This document shows, one piece after another, positions 18,849-28,825 of a DNA stretch of 64,000 nt; positions within the stretch are counted from its first letter, which is position 1; each line of letters begins with the position of its first letter. The DNA is taken from NCBI RefSeq assembly GCF_013623905.1, contig NZ_JABKDD010000007.1, positions 97,392 through 161,391 on the forward strand, given 5' to 3'. The position numbers were made by a program, and so were the translations under genes. The stretch comes from Brevibacterium sediminis (GTDB lineage Bacteria; Actinomycetota; Actinomycetes; Actinomycetales; Brevibacteriaceae). The notes beneath the pieces were generated by a model, which did not search any database, was not told where the DNA came from, and saw only the letters and a program-made list of their open reading frames with translations.

Positions 18849-19696
18849 GCGTTCCAGAGACCGTAGGCGTCGGCCATGGACGCGATCTTCTTGGCGCGGG
18901 CCAGGCGCGGCAGGTAGGAGCCGTCGGTGATCTCGGATCCGCCTTCGGCGGCTTCGAGCATCTGGCGGGCCCAATCGCGTTCGTCTTCGCTCGGGCTCAT
19001 GGCCTCGTTGAGGGTGTTGACCTGGTCGACGGTGAGGACGAGCTTTCCGGTCATGCCCATCATGTGTGTGACTTCGGCATCGGCCCAGACCTTCTCATCA
19101 TCGGCATCGGCGGCCGAAGGGCCGTCGATGGGTCCGGGAAGGCCGCCCATGCGAGAGGCGATCGTCAGGCGTGAGCGGGCATAGGCCAGAGCCATCGGAT
19201 CGCCGGAGAAGCCGGTGTCCTTGCGGAAGTCATTGGTGCCGAAGGCCAGACGGAAGGTGCCGGGCGCCTCGGCGATGCGGGTGGCGTTCTCCACTCCGCG
19301 GGCCGATTCCAAGAGGGCGAGCACGGGCAGGCCGGCCTTCGCGCGCATCGCGGTGTAGGACACCTGCTCGGGGCGTTCGGTCTCGGGCAGCATGACTCCG
19401 CGCAGGCCCGGAAGCATGGCGACGGCGGCGAGGTCGTCGGCCCAGAACTCGGATTCCACCTTGTTGATCCGCACCCAGGCGGACATTCCCGAGTCGAGGG
19501 CGCGCACGACATTGTCGCGGGCTTCGATCTTCTTGTCATCGGCGACAGAAGCCTCGAGGTCGAAGATGACGGAATCCGCTTCCGAGGTCTGCGCAGGAGT
19601 GAACAGCTCCTCCCTCGCAGCATTGACGAGCAGCCAGGACCGGGAGAGTTTGGCGGGCAGAGCTGCGGCGCGGGCGTTGCGGATGATTTCGGTCAA
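18845..19696 (-). CDS. HpcH/HpaI aldolase family, CitE-like CoA-ester lyase
   Basis: A 283-residue protein of the citrate-lyase-beta/CoA-ester lyase family, which cleaves C-C bonds of CoA esters such as malyl- or citramalyl-CoA. Visible elements are SVIFDLEASVADDKK (metal/substrate Glu), RINKVESEFWADDL, LLESARGVENATRIA and the AFGTNDFRKDTG segment. I set the start at the TTG at 19696 (SLTEIIRNARAAALP), with AGAGAAAG before it; a longer frame adds an unconserved basic tail. CitE-type proteins outside citrate lyase operons have varied functions. No citrate lyase alpha or gamma gene is nearby. Confidence 0.78.
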   Translation of the reverse strand: MTEIIRNARAAALPAKLSRSWLLVNAAREELFTPAQTSEADSVIFDLEASVADDKKIEARDNVVRALDSGMSAWVRINKVESEFWADDLAAVAMLPGLRGVMLPETERPEQVSYTAMRAKAGLPVLALLESARGVENATRIAEAPGTFRLAFGTNDFRKDTGFSGDPMALAYARSRLTIASRMGGLPGPIDGPSAADADDEKVWADAEVTHMMGMTGKLVLTVDQVNTLNEAMSPSEDERDWARQMLEAAEGGSEITDGSYLPRLARAKKIASMADAYGLWNA

Positions 19697-19994
19697 TGAT
19701 CGACTTTCTCTCGGGGCTGGTTGCGTGCGGCCCCCACGGGGTTTGGGGTGCTGTCTCCATTTTCGTCCCTGCGGCGTCGGATGTGTAGCCGAGAACAGTG
19801 ATTGAGACGTGAATTTGTTCATGTCGGCACACGGAGCGCGGGGCAGCGGCGGGTGCGGCGGTCGTCGTCCGAAGTGTTCGCGCCACTGTTGCGCCGACGT
19901 CGCTGCATCTCCGCCCCTCTGCGACGGCGCAGACGACGGTTCACATTGTAAGACGCTGTAGTTGTATCGTGAGATTGAGTCCTATTCTGTGAGC

Positions 19995-21032
19995 ATGAAG
20001 TTCTCAATCGCAGTCATGCCCGGAGATGGAATCGGCAACGAGGTCGTCCCCGAAGGCCTCAAAGTCCTCAAGCGCGCCATCGAGGTGTCCGGCGAGCCCG
20101 TCGAGCTCGAGCTCACCGATTACAAGGTCGGTGCTCAGCGCTATCACGAGACCGGTGAGACGCTCACCGACGAAGAGCTCGAATCGCTGCGTGAACATGA
20201 TGCCATCTTCTTCGGCGCCTGCGGAGATCCGTCCGTGCCCTCCGGCGTGCTCGAGCGCGGAGTCATCCTCAAGATGCGCTTCGGGCTGGGGCATGCGGTG
20301 AACCTGCGTCCCTCGAAGCTGTTCGCCGGAGTCACCAGCCCGCTGGCCGAGCCCGGGAAGATCGACTTCGTCGTCGTCCGCGAGGGCACCGAGGGCTCGT
20401 ACACCGGATCCGGCGGTTCCGTGCGCACGGACACGCCACAGGAAGTCGCGACCGAGGTCTCGGTCAACACCTGGTACGGCGTCGAGCGCGCCGTCCGCGA
20501 TGCCTTCGCCCGCGCTCAGGCGCGGAACAAGAAGCTCACCTACGTGCACAAGCACAATGTCATGGTCCACGCCGGTCACCTGTGGCGTCGCGTGGTCGAG
20601 AAAGTCGGGCAGGAATTCCCCGAGGTGGCCGTCAACTATGAGCACACCGATGCGTGCACGATCTACATGGTCACGAATCCCGAGCGCTACGACGTCATCG
20701 TCACCGACAACCTCTTCGGTGACATCCTCACCGACCTCGCAGCCGCGGTCACCGGCGGTATCGGTCTGGCAGCCTCGGGGAACCTCAACGTCGAAGGAAC
20801 GGCGCCGAGCCTGTTCGAACCGATCCACGGGTCCGCTCCGGACATCGCCGGGCAGCAGATCGCCGACCCGACCGCCTCGATCCTCTCGGGGGCGCTCATG
20901 GCCTCCCATCTGGGGCTCGAGACAGTGGCCAAGGCGATCGAGACGGCCGTGGAGGCCGACCTCGCCGAGCGCGACGGAACGAAGCGGTCCACCGCCGAGG
21001 TGGGCGACGCGATCGCGGCACGCCTCGGCTGA
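19995..21032 (+). CDS. leuB: 3-isopropylmalate dehydrogenase
   Basis: A 345-residue NAD-dependent decarboxylating dehydrogenase, third step of the leucine branch. Motifs are [13 protein letters not shown] at the start, the substrate Arg region [17 protein letters not shown], and the metal-binding segment [16 protein letters not shown]-terminal [14 protein letters not shown] belongs to the cofactor site. The ATG at 19995 follows TATTCT (19983-19988) by six bases and has no ribosome site, so it is probably leaderless. The upstream interval 19697-19994 shows no other gene. Confidence 0.96.
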   Translation: MKFSIAVMPGDGIGNEVVPEGLKVLKRAIEVSGEPVELELTDYKVGAQRYHETGETLTDEELESLREHDAIFFGACGDPSVPSGVLERGVILKMRFGLGHAVNLRPSKLFAGVTSPLAEPGKIDFVVVREGTEGSYTGSGGSVRTDTPQEVATEVSVNTWYGVERAVRDAFARAQARNKKLTYVHKHNVMVHAGHLWRRVVEKVGQEFPEVAVNYEHTDACTIYMVTNPERYDVIVTDNLFGDILTDLAAAVTGGIGLAASGNLNVEGTAPSLFEPIHGSAPDIAGQQIADPTASILSGALMASHLGLETVAKAIETAVEADLAERDGTKRSTAEVGDAIAARLG

Positions 21033-21131
21033 CCGGATCGACCGCCTCGGCGAAGGGGTGAGTGGGTGACCACGGGGTCACCTCTGCGAGGATGAACCCA
21101 ACCGAGCGACACCCGATTTCAGGTTTGACGG

Positions 21132-21164
21132 CATCACCCCGGTGCGACGAGCGCCGGGGTGATG
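21132..21164. terminator. Hairpin between leuB and ilvE
   Basis: CATCACCCCGG (21132-21142) and CCGGGGTGATG (21154-21164) are perfect 11-base arms with an 11-base loop. It could end leuB transcripts or act as an operator for ilvE, since a -10-like TACCCT (21168-21173) follows at once. No T-run is present. Confidence 0.5.
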
Positions 21165-21210
21165 GACTACCCTGAAAGTGTCACTCATCACAAGTGAGAA
21201 AAGAGTTTTC

Positions 21211-22302
21211 ATGACAGATTTCACCGTTCTTAAGAACCTCCAGCCGCAACCCGAGCTGGTGCGCGAGAACATCAAGAAGGATCCCGGCTTCGGCCAGTAC
21301 TTCACCGACCACATGGCGCACATCCGCTATACGATCGATGACGGTTGGCAGGGACACGAGGTCCGGCCGTATGGTCCGCTGCTGCTCGACCCGGCAGCCG
21401 CCGTCCTCCACTATGCCCAGGAGATCTTCGAGGGGCTCAAGGCCTACCGTCATGCCGACGGATCGGTATGGACGTTCCGACCCGAGCGCAATGCCGCGCG
21501 CATCAACAAGTCTGCCGAGCGTCTCGCGCTGCCGCAGCTGCCCGAAGAGGACTTCATCGACTCGCTCAAGCACCTGGTCAGCCTCGATCAGGCGTGGGTT
21601 CCGACGCCGGAGTCGGACGCCGACGAGTCGAGTCTCTACCTGCGCCCGTTCATGATCGCCACGGAGCGGTTCCTCGGCGTGCGGGCGAGCCACGAGGTCG
21701 ACTACTACGTCATCGCCTCACCGGCCGGACCTTACTTCTCCGGCGGCATCAAGCCGGTGTCGATCTGGCTCTCGCCGAAGCTCAAGCGCGCCGGCGCGGG
21801 CGGCACCGGATTCGCCAAGTGCGGCGGCAACTATGCATCGTCGCTGGTGGCGACCAACGAGGCGGCCGCCAAGGGCTGCCAGCAGGTGCTGTTCACCGAC
21901 TCGGTGGAGAACAAGTACATCGACGAGCTCGGCGGCATGAACCTCATGCTCGTGACGAGGGGCGGCAAGCTGCTCACCCCGGCGCTGAGCGATTCGATCC
22001 TCGACGGCGTCACCCGCCGTTCTCTGCTCGAACTGGCACCTCAGCTCGGACTCGAGGCCGAAGAGCGTCAGATCTCCATCGAGGAGTGGCGCGAGGGCGC
22101 GGCCAGCGGCGAGATCGTCGAGGCGTTCGCCTGCGGCACCGCCGCGGTCATCACGCCGATCAGTAAGCTCGTCAGCGAAGACTTCACCATCGACCATGGT
22201 GAAGAGGCCGGTGAGAAGACCATGGAGCTGCGCAAGACGCTGCTCGGCATCCAGTACGGACGCGTCGAGGACAAGAACAACTGGCTCGTGCGGCTGGCCT
22301 GA
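21211..22302 (+). CDS. ilvE: Branched-chain amino acid aminotransferase
   Basis: A 363-residue class IV PLP aminotransferase carrying out the last step of leucine, isoleucine and valine synthesis. The catalytic Lys lies in TGFAKCGGNYASS. Other family blocks are GPLLLDPAAAVLHYAQEIFEG at the N-terminus and EAFACGTAAVITPI near the C-terminus. The ATG at 21211 (MTDFTVLKN) has GAGAAAAGAG upstream and fits the family length; the frame is open from 21178. It follows leuB with 178 bases between. Confidence 0.96.
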   Translation: MTDFTVLKNLQPQPELVRENIKKDPGFGQYFTDHMAHIRYTIDDGWQGHEVRPYGPLLLDPAAAVLHYAQEIFEGLKAYRHADGSVWTFRPERNAARINKSAERLALPQLPEEDFIDSLKHLVSLDQAWVPTPESDADESSLYLRPFMIATERFLGVRASHEVDYYVIASPAGPYFSGGIKPVSIWLSPKLKRAGAGGTGFAKCGGNYASSLVATNEAAAKGCQQVLFTDSVENKYIDELGGMNLMLVTRGGKLLTPALSDSILDGVTRRSLLELAPQLGLEAEERQISIEEWREGAASGEIVEAFACGTAAVITPISKLVSEDFTIDHGEEAGEKTMELRKTLLGIQYGRVEDKNNWLVRLA

Positions 22303-22317
22303 GGGGCGGGGCTCTGG

Positions 22318-22354
22318 AGGGCCGGGCGTCGCGATGATCGCGGAGTCCGGCCCT
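22318..22354 (+). terminator. Terminator after ilvE
   Basis: AGGGCCGG (22318-22325) pairs with CCGGCCCT (22347-22354), with an inner CGCGAT/ATCGCG stem. A T-rich TTTGTGT follows. Confidence 0.75.
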
Positions 22355-22452
22355 TTGTGTCAGTCCGTCTGCTGTTGCGGAGCCGTTGATTACGGGTGAC
22401 CGGTCGGCAGTTATTTTACTCAGCTGTGCGTTAAATGGGGTACTGTGTCTTC

Positions 22453-23856
22453 GTGCACACGACCACCTCGGCGTCGGTACCGACAGCCTCCGAAGTCATC
22501 GCTCACCTGCCATGGAAGTGGCGCACCCAAGGTGCCATCTTCATCATCGGCGGGCTCGGTTTCATGTTCGACGCATGGGACGTCGCCCTCAACGGATTCC
22601 TCATTCCGCTGCTCAGCGACTATTGGAGTCTCACCGTCGGCCAGGCCGCCTGGATCGCGACTGCCAACCTCATCGGCATGGCACTTGGTGCCTTCATCTG
22701 GGGCGGCATCGCCGACGTCATCGGTCGGAAGAAGGCCTTCACTCTCACGCTCCTTGTGTTCTCGATCTTCACCGTCGCCGGAGCCTTCGCGCCCGCATAT
22801 GGGTGGTTCATCCTCTTCCGCTTCTTTGCGGGATTCGGGCTCGGCGGATGTATCCCCGTCGACTACGCCCTCGTCGGGGAGTTCACTCCCAGCCGTCACC
22901 GCGGACGCGTGCTCACGGCTATGGACGGCTGGTGGCCGATCGGCGCCTCGCTCTGTGCGTTCGTGTCGGCTTACCTCCTCGGCTTCGGGGACTGGCGCCT
23001 GATCATGCTCGTCATGATCGTGCCGGCTCTGTTGACGGTGGCGGTGCGTTTCGGGATTCCGGAATCACCTCTCTATCTCGCCTCGGTCGGCCGCTACGCA
23101 GAGGCCGATGCGATCATCAAGCGACTGGTCGAGCGCACCGGCGCCGACGTGCGTGAGTGGACACACGAGCCGGTCGGAGGGGCTGCTGCGACGCCGACCT
23201 CGAGTGCAGAGCCCAAGGTAGGTGGGCAGCTGCGTGCGGCCAGTGGTCAGCTGGTGCAGCTGTGGCAGCATTCCGCGAGAACGACTCTCGTCGCCTGGTC
23301 GCTGTTCGTCTCCGTCCTTCTTGTCTACTATGCGGCGCTGACATGGCTGCCGGGGATCCTCAAGAAGCAGGGGCTGGCCGATCAGGCGGCATTCCTCGTC
23401 ACCGGGTCGATGACAGCGGTGGGCATCCTCGGTGTGATCGTCTCCGCGCTCATCGTCGAGCGATTCGGTCGCAAATGGGTGCTCGGGGTCTCGTCGATCG
23501 TGGCCGCGATCCTCCTCGTCGGATCGGCAGTGTTCATCGAAGCCTCCGGCGCCGACCTCACCTGGACCGCGAAGGCTGCGATCATCGGGTTCGGCTTCGT
23601 CATCCAGATCGCCATCCCGACGCTCTACACCTACGTCTCCGAGCTCTATCCCACCCGCCTGCGCGGATCCGGATTCGGATGGGCGTCGGCAGCGTCTCGA
23701 CTGGCGACAGGATTCGCCCCGATCGTCTTTGGTGCGTTCATGTGGCCCGTGCTCGGACTGACGCTGACGTTCGTCCTCACCGGCGCGCTTGTGGTCGTCG
23801 CCGTGCTGCTCATGGGCTTCCTGGCCCGAGAGACGACCGGCGAAGAACTGAGCTGA
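22453..23856 (+). CDS. MFS transporter (sugar/organic-acid porter-like)
   Basis: A 467-residue transporter with 12 hydrophobic spans and a central cytoplasmic loop (about 205-265, Ala/Gly/Ser-rich end). Family motifs are GGIADVIGRKKAF after span 2 and the porter signature PESPLYLASVGRYAEAD after span 6. The second half repeats the first with LIVERFGRKWVLG. The GTG at 22453 lies six bases after TACTGT (22441-22446), so a leaderless start is likely. The substrate is not apparent; relatives carry sugars, aromatic acids or niacin. There are no enzyme genes beside it to hint at a pathway. Confidence 0.85.
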   Translation: MHTTTSASVPTASEVIAHLPWKWRTQGAIFIIGGLGFMFDAWDVALNGFLIPLLSDYWSLTVGQAAWIATANLIGMALGAFIWGGIADVIGRKKAFTLTLLVFSIFTVAGAFAPAYGWFILFRFFAGFGLGGCIPVDYALVGEFTPSRHRGRVLTAMDGWWPIGASLCAFVSAYLLGFGDWRLIMLVMIVPALLTVAVRFGIPESPLYLASVGRYAEADAIIKRLVERTGADVREWTHEPVGGAAATPTSSAEPKVGGQLRAASGQLVQLWQHSARTTLVAWSLFVSVLLVYYAALTWLPGILKKQGLADQAAFLVTGSMTAVGILGVIVSALIVERFGRKWVLGVSSIVAAILLVGSAVFIEASGADLTWTAKAAIIGFGFVIQIAIPTLYTYVSELYPTRLRGSGFGWASAASRLATGFAPIVFGAFMWPVLGLTLTFVLTGALVVVAVLLMGFLARETTGEELS

Positions 23857-23986
23857 GGCAGTCGCGAAAGCGACGGGGCAATTCCACTTCGGGACGCTTG
23901 GCATCGGAATTGGTTCCATGAGGCGGTGACCTGCACAGATGGTCGCGCGAAATCTCGTGTCAGTGGCGAACGATAGTGTTCTGGAC

Positions 23987-25798
23987 ATGGAGGCAAAGCA
24001 GGTTCCAGACGTACCCACCGAGATCGCTCGGTGGTGTGAGAGCCTGGCCGAAATGCCTGCTGCCGCGACCGAGGAAGAAGCGATCGATCGCATCACGGCT
24101 CTCGAGGAGCTGACCTCCGCCTGTGCCGCCGCGCAGGCCCGCGAAACCCTGACGTTCGATATGCACCGCAGGAATCGGGAAGCCGAAGACGGGATACCGA
24201 GCAAGAAGCAGGGTCTCGGAGTCGGTGCGGAGATCGGCTTGGCCAGGAAGGTCTCCCGGCACCGTGGCAACGCGCTGCTCAAATTCTCTCGGACCCTGCT
24301 CTTGGATCTGCCCAATGTCTACAGGGCGATGAAAGGTGGCGACATCTCGGAGGAGAAGGCCCGCACGGTCGCAAAGGAATCCGACTGGCTTCCCCGGGAG
24401 AAGAAGCACGAGCTCGACGAGCGGATGGCCGGACGCCTAGCCGAGGTGGGTGTCAGGCGACTGGGCAACGAAGTGAGGGCTCTCGCACAGAGACTCGATC
24501 AGAAGGCTGCAGTCGACCACCTCGAGCGCTGTATCGAGGAGCGCTCGGTCAGTGTGCGTCCGGCACCGGGAAATATGGCGTATCTGACCGCTCTGCTGCC
24601 GATGCCGCAGGCTGTCGCCGCATTCGCCAACCTCAAGAAGTCGGCGCAGACTGCCATCGCCACCGGCAGAGCCGACGGTCGAGGTCAGAATCAGATCGCT
24701 GCGGATCTCTTGGTCGAGCGACTGACCGGGCAGGCTGCTGCTGCGGCAGTGCCCACTGAAGTCCACCTCATCATGCAGGACAGCAGTCTGTTCGGGCCCG
24801 GGGAAGAATCGGCATGGTTCCCCGGAGTCGGCCCGATCCCGGCACAAGCCGCCAGGGCCGTCGTTGCCGAGAACGAGGCCGCCACCTTCATCCGCAGGCT
24901 CTACACTCGGCCCGAAGACGGGCAGCTCGTGAGGATGGACTCGCGCCGCAGGGAATTCTCCGGGCTGCTTCGACGCATGGTCGTCTTCCGCGACGACCTC
25001 TGCCGCTCGCCGTGGTGCGAGGCCCCCATCCAGCACGCCGATCATGCCGACGCGGCTGCCGGCGGCGGCGAAACCGAGTGGGACAACGCCTCTGGACTGT
25101 GCGCCGCCTGCAACTATCTCAAAGAGCTCAGCGGGTGGCGCCACAAGGCAACTGCCGACTCCCTCGAGGTCGTCACACCGACCGGTCACCACTACAAAAC
25201 CCGCACCAAACCACTCAGCGGTTCCGATCCCGGATGCGCCTCCGGTCAGGACGGGGGACTCGGTGCGAGGCATGGCCCCGGCCAACAGGATCCTCCTGAT
25301 CAGCAGCACGATCGGGAACGGCAGCAACTTCCCGGTCGACAACACGGTCCCGAGCCGGGACGAGACTATGGCCCCGAACCGGGACGAGGGCCCGTTCAAG
25401 CAGCGGAGGCGACGGCGTCGACCGGTGACGGACCTCGTGCCGCGCCGCCTGGCGAGGGAACACGTGCCGCGCCGCCCGGCGAGGGAACACGTGCCGCGCC
25501 GCCCGGCGAGGGAACACGTGCCGCGCCGCCCGGCGAGGGAACCCGTGCCGCGCCGCCGGACGACAGAGCTCGTGCCGTTCCCCCGAACGACCGTGAAGGT
25601 GCTTCACCAGATGAAGCCGAACACGAGTTTTCGGTGTTGATTCCATGGCGGTACGTCCGCCGGACCTCGCAGCCGGCAACCGTCGAAGTCGGCGGGTCGA
25701 CCATCGGAATCGACATCTTCGATGCCGACGAACGCCCGATGAGTCCCACCGAAGAACTCCTGTGCGCCGCAATCCTCGAACACAGAGGCAGGCTGTGA
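23987..25798 (+). CDS. DUF222 / HNH-nuclease domain protein with tandem repeats
   Basis: A 603-residue protein of the DUF222-HNH family, common in multiple copies in actinobacteria; its function is not established. The DUF222 part covers about residues 10-300. The HNH-like part has CRSPWCEAPIQHADH and GLCAACNYLKE, that is, two Cys pairs and the expected His. A disordered linker rich in Pro, Gly, Gln and Arg follows (about 410-540) and contains four copies of a nine-residue unit (AAPPGEGTR). A short conserved C-terminal tail ends the chain. TAGTGT (23974-23979) ends seven bases before the ATG, again suggesting a leaderless mRNA. Confidence 0.8.
   Translation: MEAKQVPDVPTEIARWCESLAEMPAAATEEEAIDRITALEELTSACAAAQARETLTFDMHRRNREAEDGIPSKKQGLGVGAEIGLARKVSRHRGNALLKFSRTLLLDLPNVYRAMKGGDISEEKARTVAKESDWLPREKKHELDERMAGRLAEVGVRRLGNEVRALAQRLDQKAAVDHLERCIEERSVSVRPAPGNMAYLTALLPMPQAVAAFANLKKSAQTAIATGRADGRGQNQIAADLLVERLTGQAAAAAVPTEVHLIMQDSSLFGPGEESAWFPGVGPIPAQAARAVVAENEAATFIRRLYTRPEDGQLVRMDSRRREFSGLLRRMVVFRDDLCRSPWCEAPIQHADHADAAAGGGETEWDNASGLCAACNYLKELSGWRHKATADSLEVVTPTGHHYKTRTKPLSGSDPGCASGQDGGLGARHGPGQQDPPDQQHDRERQQLPGRQHGPEPGRDYGPEPGRGPVQAAEATASTGDGPRAAPPGEGTRAAPPGEGTRAAPPGEGTRAAPPGEGTRAAPPDDRARAVPPNDREGASPDEAEHEFSVLIPWRYVRRTSQPATVEVGGSTIGIDIFDADERPMSPTEELLCAAILEHRGRL
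25437..25556 (+). repeat. Tandem repeat, four 27-base units plus a partial fifth
   Basis: Units start at 25437, 25464, 25491 and 25518, with a partial copy from 25545. They differ at only one or two bases. The unit is in frame, so copy number can change without breaking the HNH gene that contains it. Confidence 0.92.
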
Positions 25799-25876
25799 AC
25801 CGAGTCTGCCGAGGCGATGACAAGTGGTCACCGAAAGTTCAACTGCCCGCTCCGTCACGGGACTATGGTGATAGTC

Positions 25877-26539
25877 ATGAACGACCTCAACGGGCAGTCG
25901 TCGCCCGCTGACCACATCGCGCCCTCCGGCCAGGCGGACGTTCCCGCGGTCGAAATCGTGTGGGGGATGCCGATGGGAATGGGTCCGTTGTGGCAGGGCG
26001 TGCCCTCGGGGCCGGGAATCGCCGGAGTCCTCCCGCCCCGCGACGAGGTCGAAGCAGTCTATGGGGCCGCTGCCGCCGAGCCGCCGCTGAACGAGGACCC
26101 GAGGTTTGCGGCAGTGTTCGCCGACGTCTACGAAGTCTCCGTCCGCAACGGGCAGGTCCTCATGACATTGACCCGGACCCAGCCCGACGGCCGGCTGAGC
26201 TCATTCGCCTACGGACACCATTGGAAATGGGAAGAACAGAAATATCCGTGGGCCTTCGAACTGCAGCGCCGCCTCGGCGAGGTTTCGACCGAACTCGAAT
26301 CGACCTTCGCTCTCAACCTGCTCGCCCGTGATCCGAACCGGCGCGAACGAGGACTGGGACGGCGCACTCTCGAGGCGTGGATCGGGGAGGTCGGACGCTT
26401 CGGCTGCTGGCTGCAGACCGACGATATCGACAGCCCGGCACGACGGCTCTACGAGGAACTCGGCTTCACCGAACTCGGCCACGGGCCCGAAGCACCCAAC
26501 GGGCACCCCGGCTTGGTCATGTTCCGCAGCCCGCGGTGA
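25877..26539 (+). CDS. GNAT-family N-acetyltransferase
   Basis: A 220-residue protein with a GNAT fold in its C-terminal two thirds. Visible elements are FALNLLARDPNRRERGLGRRTLEAWI, where RRERGLGR is the acetyl-CoA pyrophosphate loop, and the late-strand motif SPARRLYEELGFTELG. The first 60 residues are Pro/Gly-rich and unusual for the family. TATGGT (25864-25869) lies seven bases before the ATG at 25877. The substrate is unknown. It contains one reverse copy of the dispersed CGCCGAGGCGG motif (26269). Confidence 0.75.
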   Translation: MNDLNGQSSPADHIAPSGQADVPAVEIVWGMPMGMGPLWQGVPSGPGIAGVLPPRDEVEAVYGAAAAEPPLNEDPRFAAVFADVYEVSVRNGQVLMTLTRTQPDGRLSSFAYGHHWKWEEQKYPWAFELQRRLGEVSTELESTFALNLLARDPNRRERGLGRRTLEAWIGEVGRFGCWLQTDDIDSPARRLYEELGFTELGHGPEAPNGHPGLVMFRSPR

Positions 26540-26613
26540 GAAATCCTCGGCAGAACAGTTTCTCGTCAGCGGCGACACGTGGCCGCGTCGGCGGCGGTCA
26601 CTAGGATGGGAGC

Positions 26614-28815
26614 ATGCGTGAAGAAGACTCCTCGAAGGCGGTCTCGACGGTGAACGCCGAACTGCCCGACGACGAAAACCTCTGGCTCGAAGACATCTAC
26701 GGCGAGGAGCAGATCGCCTGGGTGAAGGACCAGAACGCGAAGACCCTCGAACGTTTTCACGACGGCCTCTTCGACGACATCTCCGGTGATCTGCGCACTG
26801 CGCTGGACTCCGACGACCGCATCCCAATGGTCACCAAACGCGGGGACCACTTCTATAACTTCTGGCGGGACAAGACGAACCCGAAGGGCCTGTGGCGACG
26901 CACCTCCTGGGACAGCTACCGCACGGCCACCCCCGACTGGGAAGTGCTGCTCGACCTCGACGAACTGGCTGCAGAGGAAGACACCGCCTGGGTCTGGTCA
27001 GGAGCGATGGTGCGCCGCAGCGACAACCGCCGCGCACTCGTCCTCCTCTCCCCGGACGGAGGTGACTCACACCGAGTCCGCGAATTCGACCTCGACGACC
27101 GCGCCTTCGTCGACGGCGGCTTCGACATCCCCGCCGCCAAAACACGGTTGGCCTGGCTCGACGACGACACCGTGCTCGTCGCCACCGAAACCGACGCCGA
27201 CTCACTGACGACCTCGTCCTACCCACGCCAAGCCCGAGCGCTCCGCCGCGGTCAGAGCCTCGACGACGCCCCGATCGTCGCCGAAGTGCCACGCGACCAC
27301 GTGGCGATCTTCGTCGGCAGCGACATCCGCCCCGACACCGAGGCCACCGACCGCGCCGTCATCATCGACGCCATCGACTTCTTCAACTCGACGATGAGCT
27401 TCCTCGACCTCGCCGACATCACGAGCGCAGACGGTTCGCTGTCAGTCGAACCGACGGCATGGGCCGACGCGCTCAACAGTGTCGACGTCCCCACCGACGT
27501 CGAGGTCGGCTTCGAGCGCGACCTCGTGCTCTTCCGACCCCAGTCGACGTGGACGTCCGCCACCACCGAGGTGGCCGCCGGCGGCCTCGCCATCGCCGAT
27601 ATCGATGCCGTCAAGGCAGGCGAGATCGCTCCGCGCGTGATCTTCACCCCCGACGCCCACACCTCCCTGCAGTCCTTCACCTCCACCCGGGACTACCTCG
27701 TGCTCGAGCTGCTCGCCGACGTACAGTCGAAGCTCACGGTCCTCGACCTGAACAACGACTTCGCCGAATCCGCACTGCCCGGAGTCCCGGCCAACCATAT
27801 GGTCGGCCTCGGCGCGGTCGACAAGTACGACCCGGCCACCGCCAACGACTTCTGGATGGTCAGCACCGGCTTCCTCACCCCTTCGACATTGTCGTACGGC
27901 ACATTGGGCCCCTCGGACGAAGCTGCGGGAACGAACGAGTCCAGCATCGAGGTGATCAAGTCAGCCCCGGCGATGTTCGATGCCGAAGGGCTGAGCGTCG
28001 AACAGCACTTCGCCACCAGCGCCGACGGAACGAAGATCCCGTACTTCCAGATCGGAGCCGACGACCTCCCGCTCGACGGAGAGAATCCCACCCTGCTCGA
28101 CGGCTACGGCGGCTTCGAAGTCAGCCGCACTCCCGGATACTCACCCGTTGTCGGCATCGGCTGGCTCAGCCGCAGCACCACCGGCAACACCCTCCCGGCA
28201 GGTCGCCGAGGCGTCTATGTCCTCGCGAACATCCGCGGCGGAGGCGAATACGGACCCGAATGGCACACCTCGGCGATGCGGGAGAACCGCATGCGCTGCT
28301 ATGAGGACCACTCGGCCGTGGCACGCGATCTCATCGCCCGCGGAGTGACGAGCCCGAAGACGCTCGCCTGCGCCGGCGGATCCAACGGGGGCCTGCTGGT
28401 GGGCAATATGCTCACCCAATATCCCGAGCTCTTCGGTGCTGTGTCCTGCGGCGTTCCGCTGCTGGACATGGCCCGATACACGAAGCTCAGCGCCGGCTAT
28501 TCGTGGAAGGCCGAGTACGGAGACCCGGACGTGGCCGAGGACTGGGCGTTCATCAGAGAGTTCTCTCCCTACCACCTCCTCGAGGACGGTCAGGCCTATC
28601 CGCCGGTGCTGTTCTGGACGGCCACGTCGGATGATCGGGTGGGGCCGGTGCAGGCACGAAAGATGGCCGCCCGGATGCAGGCGGACGGAATCGAGAACGT
28701 GTGGTTCTTCGAAGACACCGAAGGCGGACATTCCGCCGCTTCGGACAATGAACAGACCGCATTCACCCGGGCGCTGAGCTACCGGTTCATGTGGAACGCA
28801 CTGACAGGGGAGTAG
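26614..28815 (+). CDS. Prolyl oligopeptidase family (S9) serine peptidase
   Basis: A 733-residue cytosolic-type S9 peptidase with no signal peptide. The N-terminal two thirds form the beta-propeller (blocks such as GDHFYNFWRDKTNPKGLWRR). The C-terminal hydrolase domain has the nucleophile motif GGSNGGLLVG (Ser about 590), the Asp in TATSDDRVGP (about 673) and the His in EGGHSAASDNEQ (about 706). A conserved GGGEYGPEWH precedes the nucleophile. TAGGAT (26602-26607) ends six bases before the ATG, fitting a leaderless transcript. Such enzymes cut small peptides after Pro or similar residues. Confidence 0.9.
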   Translation: MREEDSSKAVSTVNAELPDDENLWLEDIYGEEQIAWVKDQNAKTLERFHDGLFDDISGDLRTALDSDDRIPMVTKRGDHFYNFWRDKTNPKGLWRRTSWDSYRTATPDWEVLLDLDELAAEEDTAWVWSGAMVRRSDNRRALVLLSPDGGDSHRVREFDLDDRAFVDGGFDIPAAKTRLAWLDDDTVLVATETDADSLTTSSYPRQARALRRGQSLDDAPIVAEVPRDHVAIFVGSDIRPDTEATDRAVIIDAIDFFNSTMSFLDLADITSADGSLSVEPTAWADALNSVDVPTDVEVGFERDLVLFRPQSTWTSATTEVAAGGLAIADIDAVKAGEIAPRVIFTPDAHTSLQSFTSTRDYLVLELLADVQSKLTVLDLNNDFAESALPGVPANHMVGLGAVDKYDPATANDFWMVSTGFLTPSTLSYGTLGPSDEAAGTNESSIEVIKSAPAMFDAEGLSVEQHFATSADGTKIPYFQIGADDLPLDGENPTLLDGYGGFEVSRTPGYSPVVGIGWLSRSTTGNTLPAGRRGVYVLANIRGGGEYGPEWHTSAMRENRMRCYEDHSAVARDLIARGVTSPKTLACAGGSNGGLLVGNMLTQYPELFGAVSCGVPLLDMARYTKLSAGYSWKAEYGDPDVAEDWAFIREFSPYHLLEDGQAYPPVLFWTATSDDRVGPVQARKMAARMQADGIENVWFFEDTEGGHSAASDNEQTAFTRALSYRFMWNALTGE

Positions 28816-28825
28816 GTTGGGAGAC

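Noticed and set aside
25437..25556. CRISPR-like array
   Set aside because: The units are contiguous, without spacers, and are in frame inside a protein gene.
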